Assembly: GCF_014650035.1 (NCBI RefSeq)
Contig: NZ_BMUE01000002.1
Location: forward strand, 620,001 to 684,000
Direction of reading: 5' to 3'
DNA: 64,000 nt
Source: Streptomyces lucensis JCM 4490
GTDB taxonomy: Bacteria > Actinomycetota > Actinomycetes > Streptomycetales > Streptomycetaceae
Below the pieces are notes generated by a model, which was given only the letters and a program-made list of their open reading frames with translations, searched no databases and was not told the origin of the DNA. The translations under genes were made by a program, and so were the position numbers. This document shows positions 7,865 through 15,921 of this stretch, in pieces. How positions within the stretch are numbered: the stretch's first letter is position 1; every line of letters starts with the position of its first letter.

Positions 7865-9136
7865 TCAGACGGTGCGGAACGCCAGGACCACGTTGTGTCC
7901 GCCGAAGCCGAACGAGTCGTTCAGCGCGGCGATCCGTCCCTCGACCGGCAGCTTGCGGGCCTCGTCGCGCACGACGTCCGCGTTGGCCTCGGCCTCGGGG
8001 TCGATGTTCTCGACGTTGATGGTCGGCGGGGCCACGCGGTGGTACAGCGCGAGCACCGTCGCCACCGACTCCACGCCGCCCGCGCCGCCGAGCAGGTGCC
8101 CGGTCATCGACTTGGTCGCGGACACCGCGATGTGGTCGGCGTCGTCGCCCAGCACCTTCCGCAGCGCCTTGAGCTCGGCGATGTCACCGGCCGGCGTCGA
8201 GGTGGCGTGCGCGTTGACGTGGACGATCTCGGCCGGGTCGAGGCCGGTGCTGTCCAGCAGGTTCTGCAGCGCGTGCGAGATGCCGCGGCCCTCGGGCTCC
8301 GGCTGCACGATGTCGTGGCTGTCGGCGGAGATGCCCTGTCCGACGGCCTCCGCGTAGACGCGGGCCCCGCGCTTGGCGGCGTGCTCGGCGGACTCCAGGA
8401 CGATCACGCCGGAGCCCTCACCGAGGACGAAGCCGTCCCGGGCGACGTCGTAGGGACGCGACGCGCCCTGCGGGTCCTCGTTGTTCTTGGACATCGCCAT
8501 CATGTTGCCGAAGGCCGCGATGGGCAGCGGGTGGATGGCCGCCTCGGTGCCGCCGGCGACGACGACGTCGGCCCGGCCGGTGCGGATCATCTCGATGCCG
8601 TAGCCGATGGCCTCGGCGCCCGACGCGCAGGCGGAGACCGGCGTGTGCACGCCCGCCCGGGCGCCCACGAGCAGGCCCACGTTGGCCGAGGGGCTGTTCG
8701 GCATCAGCATGGGAACGGTGTGCGGGGAGACACGGCGGACGCCCTTCTCCTTGAGCACGTCGTACTGGTCGAGCAGCGTGGTGACACCGCCGATGCCGGA
8801 GGCGATGACCGCGCCCAGCCGGTCGGGGTCGACGCTGCCGTCGTCACCGGCCTTGCCGGTGAAGCCCGCGTCCTTCCAGGCCTCCTGAGCCGCGATCAGC
8901 GCGAACTGCGCCGAGCGGTCCAGCCTGCGGGCCTGCGGGCGGGGGATGACCTCGGTCGGTTCCACGGCCACCGGGGCCGCGATACGGACGGCCTGCTCGG
9001 CCGCCCACTCCTGCTCCAGGGGCTTGACGCCGGACCGGCCGGCGATCAGGCCTTCCCAGGTTGAGGCTGCGTCGCCACCCAGCGGTGTGGTTGCGCCGAT
9101 ACCGGTGACGACCACGGTGCGATTGGTCGGGCTCAC
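7865..9136 (-). CDS. fabF: Beta-ketoacyl-ACP synthase II
   Basis: A 423-residue condensing enzyme that extends acyl-ACP with malonyl-ACP in the type II fatty acid synthase. The catalytic triad is intact: Cys170 (VSACASG), His310 (NAHATST) and His347 (MTGHLLGG). The GTG start at 9136 follows GGAG and gives VSPTNRTVVVTGIG. The frame extends further upstream, but the extension is unlike the family. It is last in the fabD-fabH-acpP-fabF operon. The gap upstream, before acpP, contains a palindromic repeat. Confidence 0.97.
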   Translation of the reverse strand: MSPTNRTVVVTGIGATTPLGGDAASTWEGLIAGRSGVKPLEQEWAAEQAVRIAAPVAVEPTEVIPRPQARRLDRSAQFALIAAQEAWKDAGFTGKAGDDGSVDPDRLGAVIASGIGGVTTLLDQYDVLKEKGVRRVSPHTVPMLMPNSPSANVGLLVGARAGVHTPVSACASGAEAIGYGIEMIRTGRADVVVAGGTEAAIHPLPIAAFGNMMAMSKNNEDPQGASRPYDVARDGFVLGEGSGVIVLESAEHAAKRGARVYAEAVGQGISADSHDIVQPEPEGRGISHALQNLLDSTGLDPAEIVHVNAHATSTPAGDIAELKALRKVLGDDADHIAVSATKSMTGHLLGGAGGVESVATVLALYHRVAPPTINVENIDPEAEANADVVRDEARKLPVEGRIAALNDSFGFGGHNVVLAFRTV

Positions 9137-9197
9137 GGGAATTCTTTCTCCAACGGATGCGGGATTCAACGGCGCCACCGCCGGGTGGCGGGGCTCA

Positions 9198-9252
9198 GGG
9201 TCTGACGTCCGGATCATGCCGGTCTTGGCGGCCTGATCCGGACGAAAGACCC
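9198..9252. repeat. Dispersed palindromic element, copy 2 (short form)
   Basis: GGGTCTGACGTCCGGATCATGCC (9198-9220) pairs with its imperfect complement (9230-9252) across a short loop. The arms match those at 4028-4187 and 35362-35450. It sits inside the fab operon between acpP and fabF, where such a stem could shield or stop the abundant acpP message and lower fabF expression. That effect is an inference. Confidence 0.75.
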
Positions 9253-9277
9253 AGCAGCCTGGGCCTTGAGGGCTGGA

Positions 9278-9526
9278 TCAGGCCTGGTGCTTGAGGATGT
9301 AGTCGGTCGCGTCGCCGACGGTCTTGAGGTTCTTGACGTCCTCGTCCGGGATCTTCACGTCGAAGCGCTCCTCGGCGGCGACGACGACCTCGACCATGGA
9401 CAGCGAGTCGACGTCCAGGTCGTCGGTGAAGGACTTGTCCAGCTGGACGTCCTCGGTGGGGATCCCGGCGATCTCGTTCACGATCTCGGCGAGACCGGCG
9501 ACGATCTCTTCCTGAGTGGCGGCCAT
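9278..9526 (-). CDS. acpP: Acyl carrier protein of fatty acid synthase
   Basis: An 82-residue acidic protein. Ser41 in the DSL motif is the 4'-phosphopantetheine attachment site, and helix II (LSMVEVVVAAEERFDVKIPD) is typical. It carries growing acyl chains between FabD, FabH and FabF. AAGGAG precedes the ATG. Its 5' region has a CCCGCCG/CGGCGGG hairpin (about 9576-9595), and TATATC upstream could be a -10, so acpP may also have its own promoter. Confidence 0.97.
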   Translation of the reverse strand: MAATQEEIVAGLAEIVNEIAGIPTEDVQLDKSFTDDLDVDSLSMVEVVVAAEERFDVKIPDEDVKNLKTVGDATDYILKHQA

Positions 9527-9631
9527 GTCAGGCGCTCCTTCTTCGATATAACCAGACGGTTTTACGGCGCCCGCCGTGTGAGCGGCGGGTGGTACTCCGC
9601 TGTCCGGACCTCATGATCCGGCACGGAGTGC

Positions 9632-10663
9632 CTAGGGGAGGGTAACGACCGTGGCGGCGTAGGCGAGACCCGCCCCGAATCCGATGACGAGCGCGGTGTC
9701 GCCGCTCTTCGCCTCCCCGGTCGCCAGGAGCCGCTCCATCGCGAGCGGGATCGAGGCGGCCGAGGTGTTGCCGGTGGTGCGGATGTCACGGGCGACCGTG
9801 ACGTGCTCCGGCAGTTTCAGGGTCTTCACCATCGAGTCGATGATCCGCACGTTGGCCTGGTGCGGGATGAAGACGTCCAGGTCGTCCGCGGTGATCCCGG
9901 CCGCGTCCAGCGCCTGCTGGGCGACCTTCGCCATCTCGAACACGGCCCAGCGGAACACCGCCTGGCCCTCCTGCGTGATCGCGGGGAACTTGACGTTGCC
10001 CGCGCTGTCGAGGGGGAGATCGGCGACGTCGCCGATCCGGAAGCGGTCCCAGGAGACGGTCTGCTTGATCGTCTCGGACTTGTCGCCCTCGGAGCCCCAG
10101 ACGGTCGGGCCGATCGCCGGCTCCTGCGCGGGACCGACGACGACCGCGCCGGCGCCGTCACCGAACAGGAAGGCCGTCGCCCGGTCCTCCCGGTCGGTCA
10201 GGTCGCTGAGCCGCTCCACGCCGATGACGAGCACGTACTCGGCGGAACCTTCCACCACGATGCCCTTGGCGAGCGTCAGGCCGTAGCCGAAGCCCGCGCA
10301 ACCGGCCGAGATGTCGAACGCGGCGGCCTTCTTCGTGCCCAGCTTGTCCGCGATCTCGGTGGCGACGGCCGGCGTCTGGGCGAAGTGCGAGACGGTGGAG
10401 ACCACCACCGCGCCGACCTGCTCGGCGTCGATGCCGGCGTCCGCGATCGCCTTGCCCGAGGCCTCGATGGCCATCGCGGCCACCGTCTCCTCGGGACCGG
10501 CCCAGTGCCGGGTCTCGATGCCGGAGCGCGAGCGGATCCACTCGTCGGACGAGTCGATCTTCTCGAGGATCACCTCGTTGGGCACCACGCGGGTCGGCCG
10601 GTAGCCGCCGACACCGAGGATGCGCGCGTACGGGGCACCCTTGCTGGGCTTGATCTTCGCCAT
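9632..10663 (-). CDS. fabH: Beta-ketoacyl-ACP synthase III
   Basis: A 343-residue initiating condensing enzyme that joins an acyl-CoA starter to malonyl-ACP. In streptomycetes FabH accepts branched starters, which sets the iso/anteiso fatty acids. The catalytic residues are Cys122 (SAGCAGFG), His268 (IPHQAN) and Asn299 (TTGNTSAAS). The start MAKIKPSKG at 10663 is chosen because its AAGGAG overlaps the fabD stop codon, giving tight translational coupling. Confidence 0.97.
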   Translation of the reverse strand: MAKIKPSKGAPYARILGVGGYRPTRVVPNEVILEKIDSSDEWIRSRSGIETRHWAGPEETVAAMAIEASGKAIADAGIDAEQVGAVVVSTVSHFAQTPAVATEIADKLGTKKAAAFDISAGCAGFGYGLTLAKGIVVEGSAEYVLVIGVERLSDLTDREDRATAFLFGDGAGAVVVGPAQEPAIGPTVWGSEGDKSETIKQTVSWDRFRIGDVADLPLDSAGNVKFPAITQEGQAVFRWAVFEMAKVAQQALDAAGITADDLDVFIPHQANVRIIDSMVKTLKLPEHVTVARDIRTTGNTSAASIPLAMERLLATGEAKSGDTALVIGFGAGLAYAATVVTLP

Positions 10664-10673
10664 GTACGGCTCC

Positions 10674-11606
10674 TTAGGCACCTGCGTGCTCGGAGATGAG
10701 CGCACGGGCCGCGTCGAGATCGTCGGGGGTCTTCAGGGCCGGCGTCCGCACGCCGGGCAGCGCCCGCTTGGCCAGGCCGGTCAGGGTGCCGCCCGGGCAC
10801 ACCTCGACGAGCGCGGTGACGCCCAGCTCCTTGAACGTCTCCATGCACAGGTCCCAGCGCACGGGGTTGGCGACCTGGCCGACCAGCCGCTCCAGCACCT
10901 CGGTGCCGGTCGCGACGGTACGGCCGTCCTTGTTGGAGACGTAGGCGACCTTCGGGTCGGCGGGCACGAGCTCGGCGGCGGCCTTGGCCAGGGTCTCGAC
11001 GGCGGGAGCCATGTGGTGGGTGTGGAAGGCGCCGGCCACCTTCAGCGCGACGACCTTGCGCACGCCCTCCGGCATGTCCTCGTTCAGCGCGGCCAGCTGC
11101 TCCAGCGTGCCGGCGGCGACGATCTGGCCCGCGCCGTTGATGTTCGCCGGGGTCAGGCCCAGCTTCTCCAGGTGCGCGACGGATGTTGCGGGGTCGCCCC
11201 CGAGCAGTGCCGACATGCCGGTCTCGGTGATCGCCGCGGCGTCCGCCATGGCCAGACCCCGCTTGCGCACCAGGCCCAGCGCGGCGGTCTCGTCCAGGAC
11301 CCCGGCGAAGGCGGCGGCGGTGATCTCGCCGACGCTGTGGCCGGCGACGGCCCCGGGCGCGATCTCGGAGATGTCACCGAGTGCCGCGGCGGACAGGAGT
11401 CCGGCGGCGACCAGCAGCGGCTGCGCCACCGCGGTGTCACGGATGGCGTCGGCGTCGGCCTGGGTGCCGTAGTGGACGAGGTCCAGTCCGATGGCCTCGG
11501 ACCAGGAGGCGACGCGGTCCGCGGCGCCGGGCAGGTCGAGCCAGGGAGTCAGGAAGCCGGGCGTCTGGGCGCCCTGGCCGGGAGCGACGAGTACGAGCAC
11601 TCTCAC
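10674..11606 (-). CDS. fabD: Malonyl-CoA:ACP transacylase
   Basis: A 310-residue transacylase that loads malonate onto ACP. The GHSVGE motif holds the nucleophile Ser91; Arg116 (RKRG) binds the malonyl carboxylate, and His196 (AFHTHHM) is the general base. In streptomycetes the primary FabD can also serve type II polyketide synthases. It is the first gene of the operon, directly behind fasR, with a likely operator in the 83-bp gap. Confidence 0.97.
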   Translation of the reverse strand: MRVLVLVAPGQGAQTPGFLTPWLDLPGAADRVASWSEAIGLDLVHYGTQADADAIRDTAVAQPLLVAAGLLSAAALGDISEIAPGAVAGHSVGEITAAAFAGVLDETAALGLVRKRGLAMADAAAITETGMSALLGGDPATSVAHLEKLGLTPANINGAGQIVAAGTLEQLAALNEDMPEGVRKVVALKVAGAFHTHHMAPAVETLAKAAAELVPADPKVAYVSNKDGRTVATGTEVLERLVGQVANPVRWDLCMETFKELGVTALVEVCPGGTLTGLAKRALPGVRTPALKTPDDLDAARALISEHAGA

Positions 11607-11666
11607 ACTCTCTCTTGGGGACGGCCGGAGCCGCCCGTGAGGACAGGGACGAAGAACACAGGGGGC

Positions 11667-11687
11667 TTTTGTAAGCCTCCGACAAAA
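11667..11687 (-). promoter_or_regulatory. Candidate FasR operator upstream of fabD
   Basis: TTTTGT (11667-11672) and ACAAAA (11682-11687) form an inverted repeat with a 9-bp spacer, next to the fasR stop codon and about 60 bp before the fabD start. It is the only AT-rich dyad in the gap. FasR is known to activate the fabDHPF promoter in S. coelicolor. Assigning this dyad as its site is my inference. Confidence 0.45.
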
Positions 11688-11689
11688 CC

Positions 11690-12895
11690 TTATGCCTGGG
11701 CTTCACCGTCGGCCAGACGCCCCAGGATGAGCGCGATCCGCAGTGTGAACGCGGATCGTACATCCGACGGCGACCATCCAGTGACATCAGTCACACGTCG
11801 GAGCCGGTAGCGCACGGTGTTCGGGTGAACGAAGAGCATGCGGGCCGCGCCTTCCAGGCTGCTCGCCTGCTCCAGGTAGACACTCAGTGTTTCCAGCAGC
11901 GCCGAGCCCGCTTCCTCCAGCGGTCTGTAGATCTCCTCCACCAACTGCTCGCGGGCGCCGGGATCTCCCGCGATGGCGCGCTCCGGGAGCAGATCGTCCG
12001 CCAGCACCGGGCGCGGTGCGTCCTGCCAGGCGGAACAGGCCTTCAGCCCCGCGGCCGCGGCCTGCGCGGACCGCGTGGCCGCCAGCAGGTCGGACACCAC
12101 GGGCCCGGCGACGACCGGTCCCGCCGCGAACGGCCCGATCAGCGACTTGGCGACGGCCAGCGGATTGGCGCTGCCCCCCGCGATGACGACGAGCCGGGCC
12201 CCGAGGACCCCGGTGAGCACCTGGAGCTTCGCGTGCCGGGCCGCCCGCCGGATCGCCTCCACGGTCAGCTCGCTGTCCCCGTCCGGCGCCGTCCCGAGCA
12301 CCACGCACACGTGTTCGGGAGAGTTCCAGCCGAGGGCGGCGGCCCGGCTGACGGCGCCCTCGTCCGCCTCCCCGCTGAGCACGGCGTTCACCACCAGCGA
12401 CTCCAGCCGCGCGTCCCAGGCACCGCGTGCCTCGGCGGCCTGGGCGTACACCTGGGCGGTGGCGAAGGCGATCTCGCGGGCGTACACGAGCAGCGCCTCG
12501 CGCAGCACGCTCTCGTCGCCGGGCGCGGCCACCTCGTCGATGGCGCTCTCCATGACCTCGATGGTGGTCCGCACCATCTCCACGGTCTGCCGCAGCGTGA
12601 TGGCCCGCGTCAGCTCGCGCGGCGCGGTCCCGAAGACGTCCGTGGAGATCGCCTGGGGGGCGTCCGGGTGCCGGAACCACTCGGTGAACGCCGCGATGCC
12701 CGCCTGGGCCACGAGCCCGATCCAGGAACGGTTCTCCGGGGGCATGGCCCGGTACCACGGCAGGGTCTCGTCCATGCGCGCGATGGCCTGCGCGGCGAGG
12801 CTCCCGGAGAACTTCTCCAGCCGCTTCAGGGTCGCGGAGTGCGCGTGGGCGTCGTGTGCTGCGGGATCGCTGGTGTGGGTCTCGGGTTCGGGCAC
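11690..12895 (-). CDS. fasR: FasR-type PucR-family activator of fatty acid synthesis
   Basis: A 401-residue regulator with a C-terminal PucR-type helix-turn-helix (SLEGAARMLFVHPNTVRYRLRRV). The remainder is a long N-terminal sensor/GGDEF-like region. Its position directly before fabD matches FasR, reported in S. coelicolor as the activator of the fab operon. The GTG start at 12895 has only a weak ribosome-binding site. Levels of malonyl- or acyl-CoA are the expected input, but no ligand site is recognisable by eye. Confidence 0.9.
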   Translation of the reverse strand: MPEPETHTSDPAAHDAHAHSATLKRLEKFSGSLAAQAIARMDETLPWYRAMPPENRSWIGLVAQAGIAAFTEWFRHPDAPQAISTDVFGTAPRELTRAITLRQTVEMVRTTIEVMESAIDEVAAPGDESVLREALLVYAREIAFATAQVYAQAAEARGAWDARLESLVVNAVLSGEADEGAVSRAAALGWNSPEHVCVVLGTAPDGDSELTVEAIRRAARHAKLQVLTGVLGARLVVIAGGSANPLAVAKSLIGPFAAGPVVAGPVVSDLLAATRSAQAAAAGLKACSAWQDAPRPVLADDLLPERAIAGDPGAREQLVEEIYRPLEEAGSALLETLSVYLEQASSLEGAARMLFVHPNTVRYRLRRVTDVTGWSPSDVRSAFTLRIALILGRLADGEAQA

Positions 12896-12933
12896 GGGAC
12901 AAGACTGCCTTATCGGGACGGGGCAGTGCGCCG

Positions 12934-13326
12934 CCGGGTCTCACTCGGTGGACGGCCGGGGCGTGCGGGGCGTGCGGCGAGCGCGGCCCTGCGGGCGGGG
13001 GAGTCCCGTGACCGGCGGTGCGGTACCCCGCGGCGGCGCGGAATCCTGGCCGGTCGGTCTCGGGGGTGCGGGGGCGTGCACGGCGGTTTCGCGCGGTGTG
13101 CGGCCGAGGTGCGCGGCGAGCGCGGCCCTGCGGGCGGGGAGTCCCGTGACCGGGCGTGCGGTACCCCGCGGCGGCGCAGTGTCCTGGCCGGTCCGTCGGG
13201 GGTGCGGGGGCTTGGGTCGCCGGGTCTCGCTCGGTGTGCGGGGCGTGCGGCGATCGTGGTCCCAGGGGCGCGGGGAGCCGCGCGACCGGGCACGGCGGAC
13301 CCGCACCGGCGCAGTGCCCCGGCCGG
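12934..13326. repeat. Tandem imperfect repeats in the fasR-pirin gap
   Basis: The 453-bp gap holds three imperfect units near 12934-13078, 13083-13213 and 13219-13326, about 105-145 bp each. Shared blocks include GAGCGCGGCCCTGCGGGCGG, GAGTCCCGTGACCG and GCGGTACCCCGCGGCGGCGC. The third unit carries GGGCGCGGGGAGCCGCGCGACC, related to the 57.4-kb repeats. Frames run through on several strands but with no family resemblance, so I see no gene. Confidence 0.65.
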
Positions 13327-13348
13327 CCCGGCGGCTACCGTGGTGCCC

Positions 13349-14005
13349 GTGATCGACGTACGGCGCGCCGGTGAGCGCTACCGCGGCGGGGACCCGCAGG
13401 CCGGGATCGACTCCCGCCACGCCTTCTCCTTCGGCCCGCACTACGACCCGGACAACCTGCGCTTCGGCGCGGTGATCGCCTGCAACGAGGAGCGGCTCGC
13501 CCCCGGCGCCGGCTTCGACGAACACCCGCACAGCCACACGGAGATCGTGACCTGGGTGGTCGAGGGTGAGCTGACCCACCGCGACTCCACGGGCCGCGCG
13601 ACGACGGTCCGGGCCGGCGACGTGCAGCACCTCAGCGCGGCGGCGGGCGTCCGGCACACGGAGCGCAACGACGGCGACACCCCGCTGACCTTCGTGCAGA
13701 CCTGGCTGGCCCCGCTCACCCAGGGCGGCACCCCGTCCTACGAGCTGGTCACCGGCGCCGCCGGCACCACGCCGTACGCCGTCACCGGCGCCGGCGCCCT
13801 GCTGCACGTGCGCCGCCTGGCACCGGGGGAGCGCGCCGCCGTGCCGGACGCCCCCTTCGTGTACGCGCACGTGGTGCGCGGGGACGTACGGCTGGCCGGT
13901 GAGGAACTGCGGCCCGGCGACTCCGCGAGGATCACCGGGGCGAAGGGCCTGGAGGCGGAGGGGGTCACGCCGGCGGAACTGCTGCTGTGGGAGCTGACGC
14001 GCTGA
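13349..14005 (+). CDS. Pirin-like bicupin protein
   Basis: A 218-residue protein with the pirin/YhhW pattern. The first cupin has metal ligands in DEHPHSHTEIVTWVVEGE and a later VRHTERN; the second half is degenerate. Bacterial pirins may act as quercetin dioxygenases or redox-sensitive metabolic regulators. The start is the GTG giving VIDVRRAGERYRGG; in-frame GTG codons at 13340 and 13343 are alternatives. It lies just after a repeat-rich gap and converges on a serine hydrolase gene. Confidence 0.85.
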   Translation: MIDVRRAGERYRGGDPQAGIDSRHAFSFGPHYDPDNLRFGAVIACNEERLAPGAGFDEHPHSHTEIVTWVVEGELTHRDSTGRATTVRAGDVQHLSAAAGVRHTERNDGDTPLTFVQTWLAPLTQGGTPSYELVTGAAGTTPYAVTGAGALLHVRRLAPGERAAVPDAPFVYAHVVRGDVRLAGEELRPGDSARITGAKGLEAEGVTPAELLLWELTR

Positions 14006-14029
14006 GCGGGGGAGGCCGCCGGACGGCGG

Positions 14030-14857
14030 TCACCGCCCGCCGCGCGCCTCCCGCAGCACCGCGTCGGTGAGGACCGGCCACGCCTCGACCGCCCAGGGCC
14101 CGAACGCCCGGTCCGTCAGCGCGACCGCGGCCAGCCCGGCGGCGGGGTCGATCCACAGGAACGTACCGGACTGCCCGAAGTGGCCGAAGGTGCGCGGGGA
14201 GGACGAACCCCCGGTCCAGTGCGGCGACTTGCCGTCGCGGATCTCGAAACCGAGGCCCCAGTCGTTCGGGTTCTGGTGCCCGTACCCCGGAAGCACCCCC
14301 TTGGTGCCCGGGTACTGCACGGTCATGGCCTGCGCGACCGTGCGCGGGTCCAGCAGCCGCGGCGCCTGCACCTCGGCCGCGAACCGCAGCAGGTCCGTCA
14401 CGGTCGAGACGCCGTCCTTGGCCGGCGACCCGTCCAGCGACGTCGCGGTCATCCCCAGCGGGTCCAGCACGGCCTGCCGCAGGTACTCGGCGAACGGGAT
14501 CTCCGTCGCCTTCGCGATGTGGTCCCCGAGCTGCTCGAACCCGGCGTTGGAGTACAGCCGCCGGTCCCCGGGCGGGGCAGTCGCCCGGTGCTCGTCGAAG
14601 GCCAGGCCGGAGGTGTGCGCGAGCAGGTGGCGCACCGTGGACCCGGGAGGTCCGGCCGGCTCGTCCAGCTCGATCGCGCCCTCCTCGTACGCGACGAGCG
14701 CCGCGTATGCCGCCAGCGGCTTGGTGACCGAGGCGAGCGGGAAGCGGTGTCCGGCGGGCCCGTGCGTCCCGAGGACGGTCCCGTCGGCTCGCACGACGCC
14801 CGCCGCGGCGGTGGTCACGGGCCAGTTCTCGATCAGCGCCAGGCTCTGCAACGACAT
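14030..14857 (-). CDS. Serine hydrolase, class C beta-lactamase fold
   Basis: A 275-residue protein. The active-site serine is in SLASVTKPLA (an SxxK box, SVTK), with the tyrosine box YSNAG downstream. There is no signal peptide, so it is cytoplasmic, and it is shorter than true AmpC enzymes. An esterase or D-aminopeptidase-like role is possible. It is separated from the GNAT gene upstream by 19 bp on the same strand, so they may form an operon. Confidence 0.85.
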   Translation of the reverse strand: MSLQSLALIENWPVTTAAAGVVRADGTVLGTHGPAGHRFPLASVTKPLAAYAALVAYEEGAIELDEPAGPPGSTVRHLLAHTSGLAFDEHRATAPPGDRRLYSNAGFEQLGDHIAKATEIPFAEYLRQAVLDPLGMTATSLDGSPAKDGVSTVTDLLRFAAEVQAPRLLDPRTVAQAMTVQYPGTKGVLPGYGHQNPNDWGLGFEIRDGKSPHWTGGSSSPRTFGHFGQSGTFLWIDPAAGLAAVALTDRAFGPWAVEAWPVLTDAVLREARGGR

Positions 14858-14876
14858 GCCGGTGAGCCTATGCCGC

Positions 14877-15350
14877 TCACAGCTCCAGCCGCATCGAGGG
14901 GTCGGGCTTGCGCACGAACCCCAGCGAGGCGTACAGCGGCTCGGCCGCGGCGGACGCGTTGAGGTCGACCTGCCGGGCCCCGCGGGTCCGGAACCACTCC
15001 AGCAGCTCCTCCATGCACACCCGCGCGTACCCGCAGCGCCGGGCGTCCGGGTCGGTCGCCACGCTGAAGACGTGCCCGACCCGCCCGTGCGGGTTGCCGG
15101 CCCGTCCCACCCGGTACTCGAGCGTTCCGACGGCCAGGGCGGCCAGCGCGCCGGGCCGGCCGGGGTGGTCGACGACGAAGGCCGCGAAGTCCCCGTCCTC
15201 CTCGGCGAGCCGCCCCCGGAGCGTCGGCAGGGACTCCGCGTGCCAGTCGGTGGGGCCGCCCCCGTGCTCGAACATGGAATCGATCATGACCTGTCGCAGC
15301 CGCAGTACCTCGGTTGCGTCCTCGGGCCGGGCCCGCCGTACGAGACTCAT
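14877..15350 (-). CDS. GNAT-family N-acetyltransferase
   Basis: A 157-residue GNAT domain protein. The acetyl-CoA pyrophosphate loop is seen as DARRCGYARVCMEELL, a slightly divergent form of the usual RxxGxG. The C-terminal part (RQVDLNASAAAEPLYASLGF) is typical. The start MSLVRRARPED at 15350 is selected from a longer open frame. It is divergent from the MerR gene and upstream of a serine hydrolase. The substrate is unknown. Confidence 0.87.
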   Translation of the reverse strand: MSLVRRARPEDATEVLRLRQVMIDSMFEHGGGPTDWHAESLPTLRGRLAEEDGDFAAFVVDHPGRPGALAALAVGTLEYRVGRAGNPHGRVGHVFSVATDPDARRCGYARVCMEELLEWFRTRGARQVDLNASAAAEPLYASLGFVRKPDPSMRLEL

Positions 15351-15410
15351 GGGCCGCACGCTAGTCACCCGCACCGGACTGCGTCGTGTCGTTTTCCCGG
15401 CCGGCCCCGC

Positions 15411-15441
15411 TTGCCTGGAGTGCACTCGAAGGCCATAGCGT
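15411..15441 (+). promoter_or_regulatory. MerR-type promoter with 19-bp spacer
   Basis: TTGCCT (15411-15416) and TAGCGT (15436-15441) are 19 bp apart, the stretched spacing typical of MerR-controlled promoters. A perfect palindrome, GAGTGCACTC (15418-15427), lies in the spacer with partial outer symmetry (CCTG/GAAGG). The -10 ends 6 bp before the ATG at 15448, so the mRNA is probably leaderless. Confidence 0.7.
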
Positions 15442-15447
15442 GGGGGC

Positions 15448-15909
15448 ATGACGGTGATGCAGTCCGCGCCGGCGGACACCGCACGGACCACTCCCGCCGA
15501 CATCTGCGCCGCTCCGCCCCGGCACCCGCGCCCCGACGGCCAGGACAGTTACACGATCAGCGAGGTCGTCGCGTTCACCGGCCTGACCGCGCACACCCTG
15601 CGCTGGTACGAGCGGATCGGCCTGATGCCGCACGTCGACCGCTCGCACACCGGCCAGCGCCGCTACACCAACCGCGACCTGGACTGGCTGAACTTCGTGA
15701 CCAAGCTGCGCCTGACCGGCATGCCGGTGGCGGACATGGTCCGGTACGCGGAGCTGGTGCGGCAGGGCGAGACCACGTACGCGGAGCGGCGGGAGCTGCT
15801 GGAGTCGACCCGACGGGACGTCCTGGCGAGGATCGCGGAACTGCACGACACCCTCGGCGTCCTCGACCGGAAGATCGGCTTCTACTCGGCGGAGGCGACG
15901 GCACCCTGA
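15448..15909 (+). CDS. MerR-family transcriptional regulator
   Basis: A 153-residue MerR protein with a 33-residue N-terminal extension, then the winged helix (YTISEVVAFTGLTAHTLRWYERIGL, about 35-59), the RRYTNRDLDWLNFV wing, and a dimerisation coiled coil. No metal-binding cysteines are seen in the C-terminus, so it is more like the small-molecule or oxidative-stress MerR group. It likely regulates its own promoter and possibly the divergent GNAT/hydrolase pair. Confidence 0.9.
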   Translation: MTVMQSAPADTARTTPADICAAPPRHPRPDGQDSYTISEVVAFTGLTAHTLRWYERIGLMPHVDRSHTGQRRYTNRDLDWLNFVTKLRLTGMPVADMVRYAELVRQGETTYAERRELLESTRRDVLARIAELHDTLGVLDRKIGFYSAEATAP

Positions 15910-15921
15910 CCCCCGCCGGCG

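Noticed and set aside
7865..11606. Polyketide synthase-type cluster
   Set aside because: fabD-fabH-acpP-fabF with fasR is the primary fatty acid operon; there are no cyclases or tailoring genes.
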